NCBI GenBank assembly: GCA_964441775.1
Contig: CAYTVL010000023.1
Span: 20,497 to 84,496 of the forward strand
Length of the DNA: 64,000 bases
Source of the DNA: SYOC01 sp964441775
GTDB lineage: Bacteria; Desulfobacterota; Binatia; Bin18
Direction: 5' to 3'
Shown here: one piece after another, positions 51,890 to 61,172 of the stretch
How the letters are laid out: each line of letters opens with the position of its first letter
How positions within the stretch are numbered: position 1 is the stretch's first letter
The notes under the pieces: generated by a model
Seen by the model: only the letters and a program-made list of their open reading frames with translations
What the model was told of the DNA's origin: nothing
Database searches by the model: none
Program-made: the position numbers and the translations under genes

Positions 51890-52312
51890 ATGTCAAACTC
51901 GAACGACTCGCGTCTGCCCCAACCCCTCCGGAGTCATCGTGCTGCATTTGCCGCGAATTCCCGACAAGTGCGACAGCTCTGGCGTGGCATTTTCGCCGAG
52001 CTGTTGCCCCAGATTACGAAGGAGCCCTTGGCCGCTTCATCCCCTCGTCCTTCTCTTTTGTATCCAGATTCCCCAGCGGGAACAAAGGAGGCCCGTCCCA
52101 TGCACGCATACTTAACGGAATCCCCTTATTACTTCTCTTCCAAACAACTTTTGCCGACCGGATCCCTGGTGTTCTTTTCGGAAAAGCTTCGGCGTTACGT
52201 CCACCCCACTGATGGTGTGCTGCTCGACAGTTATCCTCGCCTGCAAGCGCTTTCTGAGACGGACAGCCAAGCCTTGGAGGTACGCTGGCGCGAAGCCCTT
52301 GCCCGCTACTAG
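51890..52312 (+). CDS. hypothetical protein
   Basis: About 140 residues. The start at 51890 has AAAGGAGAG directly upstream. The sequence has a basic N-terminal half (LRSHRAAFAANSRQVRQLWRG) and a C-terminal half with LTESPYYFSSKQLLPTGS and VFFSEKLRRYVHPTDGVLLD. No known motif, signal peptide or membrane helix was seen. A longer in-frame start at 51734 lies inside the small basic gene and is not used. Real gene status rests on the ribosome site. Confidence 0.5.
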   Translation: MSNSNDSRLPQPLRSHRAAFAANSRQVRQLWRGIFAELLPQITKEPLAASSPRPSLLYPDSPAGTKEARPMHAYLTESPYYFSSKQLLPTGSLVFFSEKLRRYVHPTDGVLLDSYPRLQALSETDSQALEVRWREALARY

Positions 52313-52518
52313 AGCGGAGGTTGATCATGATAGGCTCTCGCTTTTAAACGTAAGAATGGACCTGGCAGGTACGCGGACGGAGCCAAAAGTGTTTCAGCAG
52401 AGTTTCCCGGGTTTCCTTGACAAACCACGGCAAACCTGGATACGCTGCGGCGCGGAGAGATTAGAGGGCGCGGCGAAAAGGAGGGCGGGGAGCGCCGGGC
52501 CTCATGCGAGAGGACGTC

Positions 52519-53088
52519 ATGCAAAAACCCATTATCCTGGTCGGGGGGACTGCCGGTACAGGGAAAAGTACGCTTGCGAGAGAGCTCAGTTCTCTTTTGG
52601 GTATTGATCATCGGTTAGGGACCGGCTTCCTCCGCGAGGTGCTGCGCACCGAGACTTCTCCTGCCAAGGATCCCGACTTGTTTACCTTTACGTTCCGTTC
52701 GGAAAATCCGATCAAAACCTTGATCGCGCAAGCCAAGCGGCTGCGGCCTGCGATTCTCTCTTGTATGCGGCGCGCCCGCAATGAAGGGACGTCCTTGATT
52801 ATTGAAGGGACGCATTTGCTGCCCGAACTCTATTGTGATGTCGACGCCGACCTGTCGATTGTGCTCTCTGCCCCGCAACTTGATGTGCATCTGCGACGGC
52901 TACGTGGGCCAAGCCACCTCAAGCGTACGATCTCGGCGGACGATTTTAAAAATGCTGTCATGATCAACGAGTATTTTCGCGCTCAGGCGGAGAAATGTGG
53001 GTTGCCTTTTCTCTTGTATGAGAACAATTTGGCGAGTTTCGCGAGCCTGGCAACGGAAAGTCAGTGTACTCCTCGACGGAACGTGTAG
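52519..53088 (+). CDS. P-loop kinase, 2-phosphoglycerate-kinase-like
   Basis: About 189 residues. A Walker A GGTAGTGKSTLAREL is near the start, followed by TGFLREVLRTE and a middle stretch IIEGTHLLPELY with a Walker-B-like region. The pattern matches small kinases related to 2-phosphoglycerate kinase; true substrate unknown. GAGAGGAC precedes the ATG at 52519; an ATG at 52504 is an alternative. Its nearest plus-strand neighbours are hypothetical. Confidence 0.72.
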   Translation: MQKPIILVGGTAGTGKSTLARELSSLLGIDHRLGTGFLREVLRTETSPAKDPDLFTFTFRSENPIKTLIAQAKRLRPAILSCMRRARNEGTSLIIEGTHLLPELYCDVDADLSIVLSAPQLDVHLRRLRGPSHLKRTISADDFKNAVMINEYFRAQAEKCGLPFLLYENNLASFASLATESQCTPRRNV

Positions 53089-53190
53089 CGAAGGCGTGAT
53101 CGAGACTCGATCGACGATAGTTCCTACGCTCACGCCTCACGCGCCCTACTCGTTCTTTTCATCCTGAGTAAAGTACAGAAGGAACACGTT

Positions 53191-54477
53191 ATGATGCTCA
53201 ACATGCGATCGAACACGCTGCGGCGGCTGCGCCGAGTGGCGTATGGCGTCCCGCTTGCGCTTGTCTGCGCTTGTGTCTCAGTCCTTGCATGGGCGGAGAC
53301 TCGCCCAGACCATGAGCAGATCCTCGCGAGGTTTTTTCCTTACCACGAGGGAAAACCTACGACACCAGGCATTCACCCCGGCTTGATGATCGACAAAACC
53401 AATGCGCAGGTCGCGCGAGAGGTGCTGCCTCCCGAACTTCTTGACCATGTATCCGCCGGAGAATTCTCGTTTGCCGTGCAAGAAACGACGGACACGCCGC
53501 TGCGCAAAGAGTACATTGACGCGACTCTGGCGAATGTCGGCAAAGCGACCATCGGAGGAAGCACATTGCGCGATTATGTCGCGGGGCTGCCGTTTCCGCT
53601 GATTGATCCGCAAGATCCGCAAGCCGGTCTGAAAGGAGCCTGGAACTATCGTTATCGCGATCGGGGCGATAGCGTACAGTACTGGCCGACCAATGAGCAC
53701 CGCACCGGGAGCGGCGCGGTGGAGCGATCGGAAAGTTTCTACATTGCCATGTCGTTTATTCCCCACCGCCCAGACCCGGCGAAGAATCCGCCGGACACGG
53801 AAGAAGTTTTTTCCAAACGCTACATGCGAATGGTTGCTCCTTCCGATGCCGAAGGGCGTCAAATTATCAGCCTCACCTATGAAGATGACACCCGTCTAGA
53901 TGATCAATGGTTCTATGACCCTCGTACGCGTCGAGTGCGCAAGTCCGTGTACAACCCCTTTGAGTCGCCGGGGAATGGGCAATTGTTGTCGGAAGATACG
54001 TCCGGCTTTAACGGCTATCTCCACCTCTACGAGTGGAAATACCTTGGCGAGAAAATTGTCCTTGCTCCCAGTCCGGTTCGCTCCGCAGAGCCCACGCTGG
54101 GAGGGAAGGGCAACTGGTACCCCGTGGACCCTTGGGAATTGCGTAAAGCGGTTGTGCTCGAAGCGAAATCCGACCTCTCACATCCGCTGTATAGCCGCCG
54201 TCTCTTGTACCTGGATGCACAGACCTATAACAACTTGTACACTTTCGCCTACGATCGCGACGGCAAGCATAAACGCACCTTCATCCAGGTGTATTTTCAC
54301 CCAGAATTTAATCCGTGGAACAATCCCGTGTGGCTGCCGCAAATCTCAGCGCAACTCTCAATCGATTATGACCGTGACAAGGCGTCGATTTTTCAAACGC
54401 ATAAAGTTCTCTATAATGTCCCACTCAGCGACACGCGCTGGTTTAGCGTGATGGCGCTGATGCTCCACGGGAAATAA
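53191..54477 (+). CDS. DUF1329 exported protein, second copy
   Basis: A 428-residue protein with an N-terminal signal peptide (PLALVCACVSVLAWA). The mature part has the DUF1329 landmarks: LPFPLIDPQDPQAGLKGAWN, RYMRMVAPSDAEGR, DQWFYDPRTRRVRK and GNWYPVDPWELRKA. It is shorter than the copy at 45162 and closer to the canonical family. GAAGGAACA lies before the ATG. An alpha/beta hydrolase follows by 53 bases, and the pairing is common for genes of hydrophobic-substrate catabolism. Confidence 0.86.
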   Translation: MMLNMRSNTLRRLRRVAYGVPLALVCACVSVLAWAETRPDHEQILARFFPYHEGKPTTPGIHPGLMIDKTNAQVAREVLPPELLDHVSAGEFSFAVQETTDTPLRKEYIDATLANVGKATIGGSTLRDYVAGLPFPLIDPQDPQAGLKGAWNYRYRDRGDSVQYWPTNEHRTGSGAVERSESFYIAMSFIPHRPDPAKNPPDTEEVFSKRYMRMVAPSDAEGRQIISLTYEDDTRLDDQWFYDPRTRRVRKSVYNPFESPGNGQLLSEDTSGFNGYLHLYEWKYLGEKIVLAPSPVRSAEPTLGGKGNWYPVDPWELRKAVVLEAKSDLSHPLYSRRLLYLDAQTYNNLYTFAYDRDGKHKRTFIQVYFHPEFNPWNNPVWLPQISAQLSIDYDRDKASIFQTHKVLYNVPLSDTRWFSVMALMLHGK

Positions 54478-54530
54478 ATGGTTGGCGGGTCTCAAGAATA
54501 TCAACACGATGCCGGAAAAGAGGGCAAGCA

Positions 54531-55346
54531 ATGAAAACCTACACAGTCACTGGCGGTGGTGGTCTGAGGCTGCGGGTCGAGGAAACCGGTAATCCTAACG
54601 GCAAGCCGCTGTTCTTCATTCATGGCTTTGCCCAGTGCCGTCTTTCGTGGAACAAACAGCTCCACTCCGACCTGGAGAAAGATTTTCGTTTGGTGGCGAT
54701 GGACCTGCGGGGGCACGGCTTGTCCGAGAAGCCCAAAGACGTGTATGGCGATTCCCGCTTGTGGGCGGATGATGTGAACGCCGTCATTACGGCGCTGAGC
54801 TTGCACAAGCCGGTGCTGAGCGGCTGGTCCTACGGCGGTGTGGTCATTTGCGATTATTTACGTTTTTACGGTGAAGACAACATTGGCGGAGTGCATTTTG
54901 TCGGCGCGGCGACCATGCTCGGAGAAAAGCTCATGCCCTTTATCGGTAAAGAGTTCGCCTCGTTCCAGAAAGGGGTGTTCTCTGCTGAGGTTGAGGAAAG
55001 TGTGACGGCGACCCAGCGGTTCGTGCGGCTATGTGTGCATGAAGAGCCGACGCCAGAAGATTTGTATTTCTTCCTTGGCTTCAACATGCTCGTGCCCCCG
55101 CAGGTCCGAACCGGCGCCTTCAACCGATCTCTCGATAATGATGATCTGCTGCCGACCTTACGCAAACCCGTGCTCATCACTCATGGTGAAAAAGACGATA
55201 TCGTCGGCCTCGACATCGCTAAATACATTGCGGCCAGAATCAAGCACGCGCGGACCTCGTACTACCCTAACATCGGTCACGCACCGTTTTGGGAAAACGC
55301 TGAGCGGTTTAACCGTGAGCTGCGAGCGTTTGCAGCGGCGACCTGA
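54531..55346 (+). CDS. alpha/beta hydrolase
   Basis: A 271-residue serine hydrolase. The oxyanion region is HGFAQCRLSW (31-40), the Asp-like loop is MDLRGHGLSEKP (57-68), the nucleophile elbow is GWSYGG with Ser100, and the His is near residue 250 in NIGHAPFW. Triad and length are normal. The substrate is unknown; it is likely an esterase or a C-C hydrolase. GAGGGCAAGC lies upstream of the ATG. It lies between DUF1329 and the restriction-modification gene. Confidence 0.88.
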   Translation: MKTYTVTGGGGLRLRVEETGNPNGKPLFFIHGFAQCRLSWNKQLHSDLEKDFRLVAMDLRGHGLSEKPKDVYGDSRLWADDVNAVITALSLHKPVLSGWSYGGVVICDYLRFYGEDNIGGVHFVGAATMLGEKLMPFIGKEFASFQKGVFSAEVEESVTATQRFVRLCVHEEPTPEDLYFFLGFNMLVPPQVRTGAFNRSLDNDDLLPTLRKPVLITHGEKDDIVGLDIAKYIAARIKHARTSYYPNIGHAPFWENAERFNRELRAFAAAT

Positions 55347-55433
55347 GGATGTTCAAGGGGCCTATTGCTATACGTCTCTCTGCTTTTCTGATGACCCTTG
55401 TGCTTTCTGGGGAACAGGGTTAACCAGGAGCAG

Positions 55434-58400
55434 ATGCCTGCCATACTCAATCTCAAACCGACGTCAAAACCTATCACGGCGTATTACGCAGCTTTGGAAG
55501 CATACGCGCGCCAGCGAGTGAAGCATGAAGGCGCGTTGCGCTCGGCGTTTCAAAATCTCCTGACTGAAATTGGGAAAGGCGTCGGTTGGACTTTGATTCC
55601 CGAACTGTCTAGCGCATCCATTCGTCCGGACGGCACCTTTCGGGACGCTTATTATCTGGAGCGCGGCTATTGGGAGGCGAAAGATACCCAAGACAAACTG
55701 GAAGCCGAGATCCAAAAGAAAATTACCAAGGGCTATCCTCTTACCAACACGATTTTTGAAGACACTCGCAAGGCGTACCTCTACCAGAATAAAGTCGTGG
55801 TACTGGAGGCCGATCTCACGCAGCCGCAGCAGCTCATTACGCTCCTCGTCGCGTTCTTCTCCTACACGGTCCCGGCGCATGAAGACTTCAACAAGGCCGT
55901 TGAGGACTTCAAGCAGCGTGTACCTGACCTAGCCCGTGGGCTGGTGATGAAGTTGACCGATGCGCATAAAAACAATCCGCGCTTCATTAAGGCGTTCGAT
56001 GGGTTTCATACGCTCTGCAAGACTTCACTGAATCCGAACCTCAGTGTAGCGGCGGTGGACGAAATGCTCGTCCAACATTTACTCACCGAGCGACTCATCC
56101 GCACGATCTTTGACAATCAAGATTTCACGCAACGCAATGTCATAGCCCGCGAGGTGGAAAAGGTCATTGCCGCTCTGGTGAGTAAGTCGTTCAATCGGCA
56201 TGAGTTCCTCAAGTCATTGGACCCATTCTATCTTGCGATTGAGTCGGCTGCGCGGACCATCACCAACTTCAGCGAGAAGCAGCATTTTCTCAACACCGTG
56301 TATGAGCGATTCTTTCAAGGTTATTCTGTAAAGGTGGCGGATACGCACGGCATCGTCTACACGCCGCAGCCGATCGTCGATTTCATGTGCGCCAGTGTGG
56401 CTGAAGTCTTGCAGATTGAATTCGGCAAGGGAGTAGGCGGCAAAGACGTCACTATTCTCGATCCCTGCACGGGCACGGGTAACTTCATTGTCAACTTGCT
56501 CCGCCGCATGTCGAAACGCGATCTCCCGCGCATGTACCGCGAACAGATGTTCGCCAATGAAGTCATGCTGCTGCCCTACTATATAGCTGCGCTCAACATC
56601 GAACACGCCTATTTTGAGCTGACCGGGGAATACGAACCGTTCGAGGGATTGTGCTTTGTCGATACCCTTGATTTGGCGGAGAGCGCTCAGAGTACGTTCT
56701 CATTCATGACCGAAGAGAACACCACCCGCGTGCAACGACAGAAAAAAGCGCCAATCACAGTAATCATCGGCAATCCGCCGTACAATGTCGGCCAGATCAA
56801 CGAGAATGACAACAACAAGAATCGCAAATATCCAGAGATTGATGCACGTATCCGTGAGACCTATTCCAAAGACTCTCGCGCTACCAGTGTAAGCAAATTG
56901 AACGATCCCTACGTTAAGTTCTTCCGTTGGGCTGTTGATCGGCTTCAGGATCGCGATGGTGTTGTTTGCTTTGTTACCAATAACAGCTTTGTTGAACAGA
57001 TAGCATTTGACGGGATGCGTAAGCATCTCATGCAGGATTTTACTTACATCTATCATGTCCACTTAGAAGGTAATGTTCGGCAGAATCCTCATCTGTCCGG
57101 GACTGCGTACAACGTCTTTGGCATTCAGGTTGGTGTCGGCATTACTGTAGCCGTGCGATCAAAGAAACATCATGATCGAAAGCTCTATTTTTATCAGGTA
57201 GACAAGAATCTCCGGCGAGAAGAAAAATTGACCTGGTTATCTCAACAAGGGAAGGTCAGCGGAGTGAAATGGCAGGTGCTTACTCCTGATTCTCGCTATG
57301 CTTGGCTTTCTCTTGAACATGCGGACGAGTTTGCAGGTTTCCTCCCGATTGGCAGCAAAGAAGCCAAGGCTAGCAGTTTGTCAAACGCTGAAGCTATCTT
57401 CAAAGAGTATAGCTTGGGTGTGGCCACGCACCGAGATATGATTGTCTATGACTTTGATCGTAATCTATTGGTAAACCGTGTCACAGAGTTTATTGATGAG
57501 TACAACAGCGAGGTAGACCGCTACCGACGTGCAGGTGGTAAGGCCAATCCGGATGATTTTGTTCGCTATGACAAAATTATCTGGGATCGTGACCTGAAGG
57601 AGGACCTGCGGCGAGGCAAGTATGCTGAGTTTGACGAGCAGAAAATTCGTCTGGCGCTGTATCGGCCCTTTACAAAGCAATTTCTTTTCTTTGATCGATT
57701 GTTGAATGCTGAGATCTACTCGCTTCTTTCGCTTTTCCCTGTATCAGTACCCGAGCATGAGAATCGAGTATTGATTGTGGGTGGCTACGGAAGGAAGGAT
57801 TTTTCCGTGCTATCTGCGAGTACAATTAGTGATCTCAACTTTTATGCTGATCCTGCTCAGTGCTTCCCTTTCTACATCTACGACGAAGACGGCGGCAACC
57901 GAAGCGAAAACATTACCGACTGGGCGCTGAGTCAGTTTCGCAAAAGCTATGGTGACAAGCAGATCTCAAAAAGGGATGTTTTCTACTATGTCTACGGCAT
58001 CCTGCATCATTCGGGCTACCGCGAACGCTTCGCCGATAACCTCAAACGCGACCTGCCGCGTATTCCGTTTGCGGATGACTTCCGCGTCTTTGCCGAGGCG
58101 GGAAAGACGCTCGCGCAACTACACCTCGATTATGAGAAACTAGAGCCATATCCACTCCAGTGGGTTGAATCCCCTGATTTGCCGCTGTCGTATCGCGTGG
58201 AGAAAATGCGGCTGAGCAAAGACAAAACTTCTTTACAGATTAACGACTCGTTGACCCTTGCCGGAATTCCTCCAGAAACGTTCCTCTATCGCTTGGGTAA
58301 CCGCAGCGCGTTAGAGTGGATCATCGATCAATACCAGGTCTCCGAGGACAAACGGAGCGGCATCAAATCCGATCCGAATCGGTCTAATGATGAGGAATAT

Positions 58401-58520
58401 ATTGTCAGGCTGGTCGGCCAAGTGGTGCGCGTGAGTGTGGAGACAGTAAACATTGTCCGGAATTTGCCCATGAATTGGGCCGAGAGTTTTGGAGATGCGA
58501 AAGGAAAGGCAGCGTCATGA
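55434..58520 (+). CDS. single-chain restriction-modification enzyme (type IIG/ISP-like)
   Basis: About 1028 residues. An N-terminal nuclease-like domain shows Asp71 and Glu81-Ala-Lys83 (YWEAKD), a PD-(D/E)xK pattern. The N6-adenine methyltransferase follows: motif I DPCTGTGNF near 342 and motif IV NPPY near 446. The C-terminal half should recognise DNA. No helicase was found between nuclease and methylase, which type ISP enzymes of the LlaGI sort have; hence type IIG or a degenerate ISP form. The middle part (about 56750-57900) is more AT-rich than its flanks. The ATG at 55434 has AGGAG only three bases away. It is coupled by ATGA to a DUF433 gene. Confidence 0.8.
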   Translation: MPAILNLKPTSKPITAYYAALEAYARQRVKHEGALRSAFQNLLTEIGKGVGWTLIPELSSASIRPDGTFRDAYYLERGYWEAKDTQDKLEAEIQKKITKGYPLTNTIFEDTRKAYLYQNKVVVLEADLTQPQQLITLLVAFFSYTVPAHEDFNKAVEDFKQRVPDLARGLVMKLTDAHKNNPRFIKAFDGFHTLCKTSLNPNLSVAAVDEMLVQHLLTERLIRTIFDNQDFTQRNVIAREVEKVIAALVSKSFNRHEFLKSLDPFYLAIESAARTITNFSEKQHFLNTVYERFFQGYSVKVADTHGIVYTPQPIVDFMCASVAEVLQIEFGKGVGGKDVTILDPCTGTGNFIVNLLRRMSKRDLPRMYREQMFANEVMLLPYYIAALNIEHAYFELTGEYEPFEGLCFVDTLDLAESAQSTFSFMTEENTTRVQRQKKAPITVIIGNPPYNVGQINENDNNKNRKYPEIDARIRETYSKDSRATSVSKLNDPYVKFFRWAVDRLQDRDGVVCFVTNNSFVEQIAFDGMRKHLMQDFTYIYHVHLEGNVRQNPHLSGTAYNVFGIQVGVGITVAVRSKKHHDRKLYFYQVDKNLRREEKLTWLSQQGKVSGVKWQVLTPDSRYAWLSLEHADEFAGFLPIGSKEAKASSLSNAEAIFKEYSLGVATHRDMIVYDFDRNLLVNRVTEFIDEYNSEVDRYRRAGGKANPDDFVRYDKIIWDRDLKEDLRRGKYAEFDEQKIRLALYRPFTKQFLFFDRLLNAEIYSLLSLFPVSVPEHENRVLIVGGYGRKDFSVLSASTISDLNFYADPAQCFPFYIYDEDGGNRSENITDWALSQFRKSYGDKQISKRDVFYYVYGILHHSGYRERFADNLKRDLPRIPFADDFRVFAEAGKTLAQLHLDYEKLEPYPLQWVESPDLPLSYRVEKMRLSKDKTSLQINDSLTLAGIPPETFLYRLGNRSALEWIIDQYQVSEDKRSGIKSDPNRSNDEEYIVRLVGQVVRVSVETVNIVRNLPMNWAESFGDAKGKAAS

Positions 58521-58762
58521 CGCTCGTCATTAAACAACAAGAGCTTGATCGGCTACCGATTACGATTGACCCTGACATCATGAGCGGCGCACCGGTTTTT
58601 CGCGGCACCCGCGTGCCAGTGGATGCGTTACTCGACAACTTGGAGGCCGGTTTGACGCTTGACGAGTTTCTCGAAAACTTTCCAACCGTGACACGCGAAC
58701 AAGCGTTGCAAGTACTCGAATTTTCCAAGAACACGCTGCTGCGATTGTGCCAACGCAATTAA
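58517..58762 (+). CDS. DUF433 family protein, antitoxin-like
   Basis: An 81-residue protein with the DUF433 core (ITIDPDIMSGAPVFRGTRVP, then LLDNLEAGLTLDEFLENFP, then REQALQVLEF). It is a winged-helix-like DNA-binding fold found beside PIN-like toxins. The start overlaps the restriction-modification stop (ATGA), with AAAGGAAAGG upstream. It overlaps the next gene by 16 bases. Confidence 0.83.
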   Translation: MTLVIKQQELDRLPITIDPDIMSGAPVFRGTRVPVDALLDNLEAGLTLDEFLENFPTVTREQALQVLEFSKNTLLRLCQRN

Positions 58763-59073
58763 GAATCCTGCTTGATGAGTCCGTGCCGCGCTTGGTGAAA
58801 ACTCGGCTGCCCGCGCTGGACATTCGTACTGTACAAGAGATGGGTTGGGCTGGGACCAAAAACGGCGTCTTGCTCGCGCTTGCTGAAGCACAGTTCAATG
58901 TATTTGTGACCGCAGATAAAAGACTACGCTATCAGCAGAACTTGAAGGATAAGCAGCTTGCCATAGTCGTATTGCCTAGCAATCAAGCGCCAATCGTGGC
59001 TGCTCTTCTGCCAATAATTGAACATGTTCTTCAAACGATTCAGCCAGGAATGATTGTAGAAATCCCACAGTAA
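58747..59073 (+). CDS. DUF5615 PIN-like protein, putative toxin
   Basis: A 108-residue protein of the PIN-like DUF5615 family, with RILLDESVPRLVKTRLPALD, then WAGTKNGVLLALAEAQFNVF and TADKRLRYQQNL. The conserved Asp and Glu would make a metal site of a nuclease. It starts with a GTG at 58747 inside the DUF433 end. The DUF433-DUF5615 gene pair is recurrent and is thought to be a toxin-antitoxin-like module; activity has not been shown from sequence. Confidence 0.8.
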   Translation: MPTQLRILLDESVPRLVKTRLPALDIRTVQEMGWAGTKNGVLLALAEAQFNVFVTADKRLRYQQNLKDKQLAIVVLPSNQAPIVAALLPIIEHVLQTIQPGMIVEIPQ

Positions 59074-59090
59074 GATGTGACAACCTGGTT

Positions 59091-59873
59091 TCACTTCGCC
59101 GTCGCCACGAAGGTCACGATCGTGTGGTGAAAGTACAGCTTGTCATTTGCTCGTTCGATGTTGAGTCCAGTACGGTCGCCATCAAGCGAGTCGTCGATCA
59201 ATCTGCGAATCTCATGGGCGGTCTGTTCTGACGGGCCGCCGTGTGAGAGCCATTCATGGACGGCAAAGCGAAGCGACGTTTTCGGACGGGCGACGAGTCG
59301 TAGCCCGGCGTCGGCAAAGAGCCGCTCGAACTCGGACTCGGGCAGGGCGCGTGCATGCGAGGGGTCACAGAGACGTTCAAGGTGATTGTAATAGGCGGCC
59401 TTTTGCGGGTCTTCGGGAGCCAACATATCGAGGATCAGGAGACATCCATCAACTTTGGCTACACGTTTCATCTCGGCCAGCGTGCGCTCCGGCTGTGGCA
59501 TGTGATGAAACGCCGCGCGGCAGACAACGATGTCAAACGTTCCGTCGGCAAATGGCAACTGTCCGGCGTCGCCTCTTTGGAAAGTGAGATTACGCAACCC
59601 CCGCCGCTCTGCTTCTGCTTGCGCAAGCGCCACGAACTTATCGGTGGCGTCAAACCCCACAGCTTCCGCGCAGTGTTCAGCGAACGTCATAGTGAGAAAC
59701 CCGGGACCACAGGCGACATCAAGGACTTTGTGATGCGGCTGCGTTTGCGCCAGATTGACCAGTTTACGAAAGGCCTCCGTATCGGTGGCGTGCTGCATGC
59801 GAGCGTAGACTTCGGCCTGCCGGTTAAATTGGTCGCGAACTTTATCCAAATGTGATTGTTGTGATTCACTCAT
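59091..59873 (-). CDS. class I SAM-dependent methyltransferase
   Basis: About 260 residues. The SAM site is LDVACGPGFLTMTFAEH (about 53-69), then GFDATDKFVALAQAEA, then FDIVVCRAAFHHMPQPERTL. This is a Methyltransf_11 type, like UbiE or small-molecule methylases. A start at 59873 fits the family; the longer start at 59996 adds 41 residues that resemble nothing. The acceptor is not known. It runs opposite the restriction-modification unit, and its end is 17 bases from the end of the PIN gene. Confidence 0.83.
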   Translation of the reverse strand: MSESQQSHLDKVRDQFNRQAEVYARMQHATDTEAFRKLVNLAQTQPHHKVLDVACGPGFLTMTFAEHCAEAVGFDATDKFVALAQAEAERRGLRNLTFQRGDAGQLPFADGTFDIVVCRAAFHHMPQPERTLAEMKRVAKVDGCLLILDMLAPEDPQKAAYYNHLERLCDPSHARALPESEFERLFADAGLRLVARPKTSLRFAVHEWLSHGGPSEQTAHEIRRLIDDSLDGDRTGLNIERANDKLYFHHTIVTFVATAK

Positions 59874-59992
59874 AATGTCGCACCCTACCTCACCACGTGG
59901 GCGCTGACAACAGGGAAGGAAAAGCAGGCTTTGCTCGCGCTTCGTCTCGCCTGCCCCGAGTATAGAGCCTGCCTTAATAAGGTCTGGTTTCG

Positions 59993-60111
59993 TCATGCCA
60001 GCCCTTCGACAAGCTCAGGACAGGCTCCGACTGGCATCCAGGGAGATTCCGCACTTGCGTTCGGTTATGCCCCCTGGATTCCGGGTTTCACGTGGCTCGC
60101 CCGGAATGACG
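59993..60111. repeat. REP-like intergenic repeat
   Basis: This region holds GTCATGCCAGCCCTTCGACA, GCTCAGGACAGGCTC, and then CCTGGATTCCGGGTTTCACG leading to CCCGGAATGAC. Both the TTCGACAAGCTCAGG and the CCTGGATTCCxG...GGAATGACG motifs are common dispersed palindromic repeats in many bacterial genomes. It lies between the methyltransferase and the alpha/beta hydrolase. Confidence 0.5.
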
Positions 60112-60131
60112 TGGTCAATGGTTATCCCTCA

Positions 60132-60995
60132 TCAAGAAGTTTGCACATCCGCAAGAAACTCGATGACCGCTTTGCTAAACACATCGTTCCGATCACCAGC
60201 CACCATATGCCCGGCTTCCGCCACGTCGATATATTTGGCGTGGGGCACGGTTTCGAGGAATTCTTTGGTGGTGGCGTCGCTGACGACATCGCTGATTTTC
60301 CCGCGCACTAAGAGGGTTGGCACTTTCAACGCTCGTGCGGCGGCAATCATCCGCTCGGGGTCGCGGCGACGACGGTTCGGATTGATCATGTTCGGGTCCC
60401 AGTGCCAGCGGTAACGACCGTCCGCGCCACGGCGCAGATTTTTCGAGAGTCCGCTATGGTCTTTCGGGCGCGGCCGATGGGGAATGTAAGACGCGACGTG
60501 ATCCGCCGCCTCTTCCAGGCTGGTGAACCCATTGGGATACGCGCTCATGAACGCCAGAATGCGATCGGCTCCTTCCTGTTCGATGCGAGGCGTAACGTCC
60601 ACTAACACGATCGCCGAGCACACCGATTGCGGGGCCTCCCCTTCCGTGAGCAACGAGGTGATGCCGCCCAAGGAGGCGCCAACGAACACCGGCTTTTGCC
60701 GGAAATGCGTGAGCACGTTATGCAGATCCCCGACGTAAGAATCCATCATATAGTCGCCCTGGGGACACCACTCGCTATCGCCGTGGCCGCGCATATCGAG
60801 CGCGACCGCATACCACCCTTGTTGCGCCAAGGCTTTGGCTGTCCCTCCCCAAGCATGTCGGGTTTGTCCTCCGCCGTGCAGTAGGAGCACTGGCGGGGCG
60901 TCGGTTGCACCCCAGGCGTCGCCAACCAAGCGAAGGCCGCTATGGCCGGAATATGTCACTGGTTGCGGTAAGAGCATAGTCTCTTCCATCGACAT
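60132..60995 (-). CDS. alpha/beta hydrolase
   Basis: A 287-residue serine hydrolase. It has HGGGQTRHAW in the oxyanion loop, LDMRGHGDSEW, a nucleophile elbow GASLGG with Ser, and the His in EAGHMVAGDRND. The lid segment is moderate in length. It belongs to the general alpha/beta hydrolase fold and the substrate is unknown. It is the third such enzyme in this window. GAAAGGAG lies close to the ATG on the minus strand, and the divergent amidohydrolase starts about 180 bases away. Confidence 0.86.
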   Translation of the reverse strand: MSMEETMLLPQPVTYSGHSGLRLVGDAWGATDAPPVLLLHGGGQTRHAWGGTAKALAQQGWYAVALDMRGHGDSEWCPQGDYMMDSYVGDLHNVLTHFRQKPVFVGASLGGITSLLTEGEAPQSVCSAIVLVDVTPRIEQEGADRILAFMSAYPNGFTSLEEAADHVASYIPHRPRPKDHSGLSKNLRRGADGRYRWHWDPNMINPNRRRRDPERMIAAARALKVPTLLVRGKISDVVSDATTKEFLETVPHAKYIDVAEAGHMVAGDRNDVFSKAVIEFLADVQTS

Positions 60996-61172
60996 AAGTC
61001 TTCTCCTTTCTCAACGGCGGTTGTAATGGACTGCGCCGCCTGAGGCAAGAGGCCCCAGCCGTTTGACACAACCGAGGCTTTGGCGGAATATATGCTCGTA
61101 TAGGATCGTCAGCACTCATTTCGGTTGTAGTTGGTTGCTCTCTGCGTGAACATTCAGGAGGGAATTGTGACG

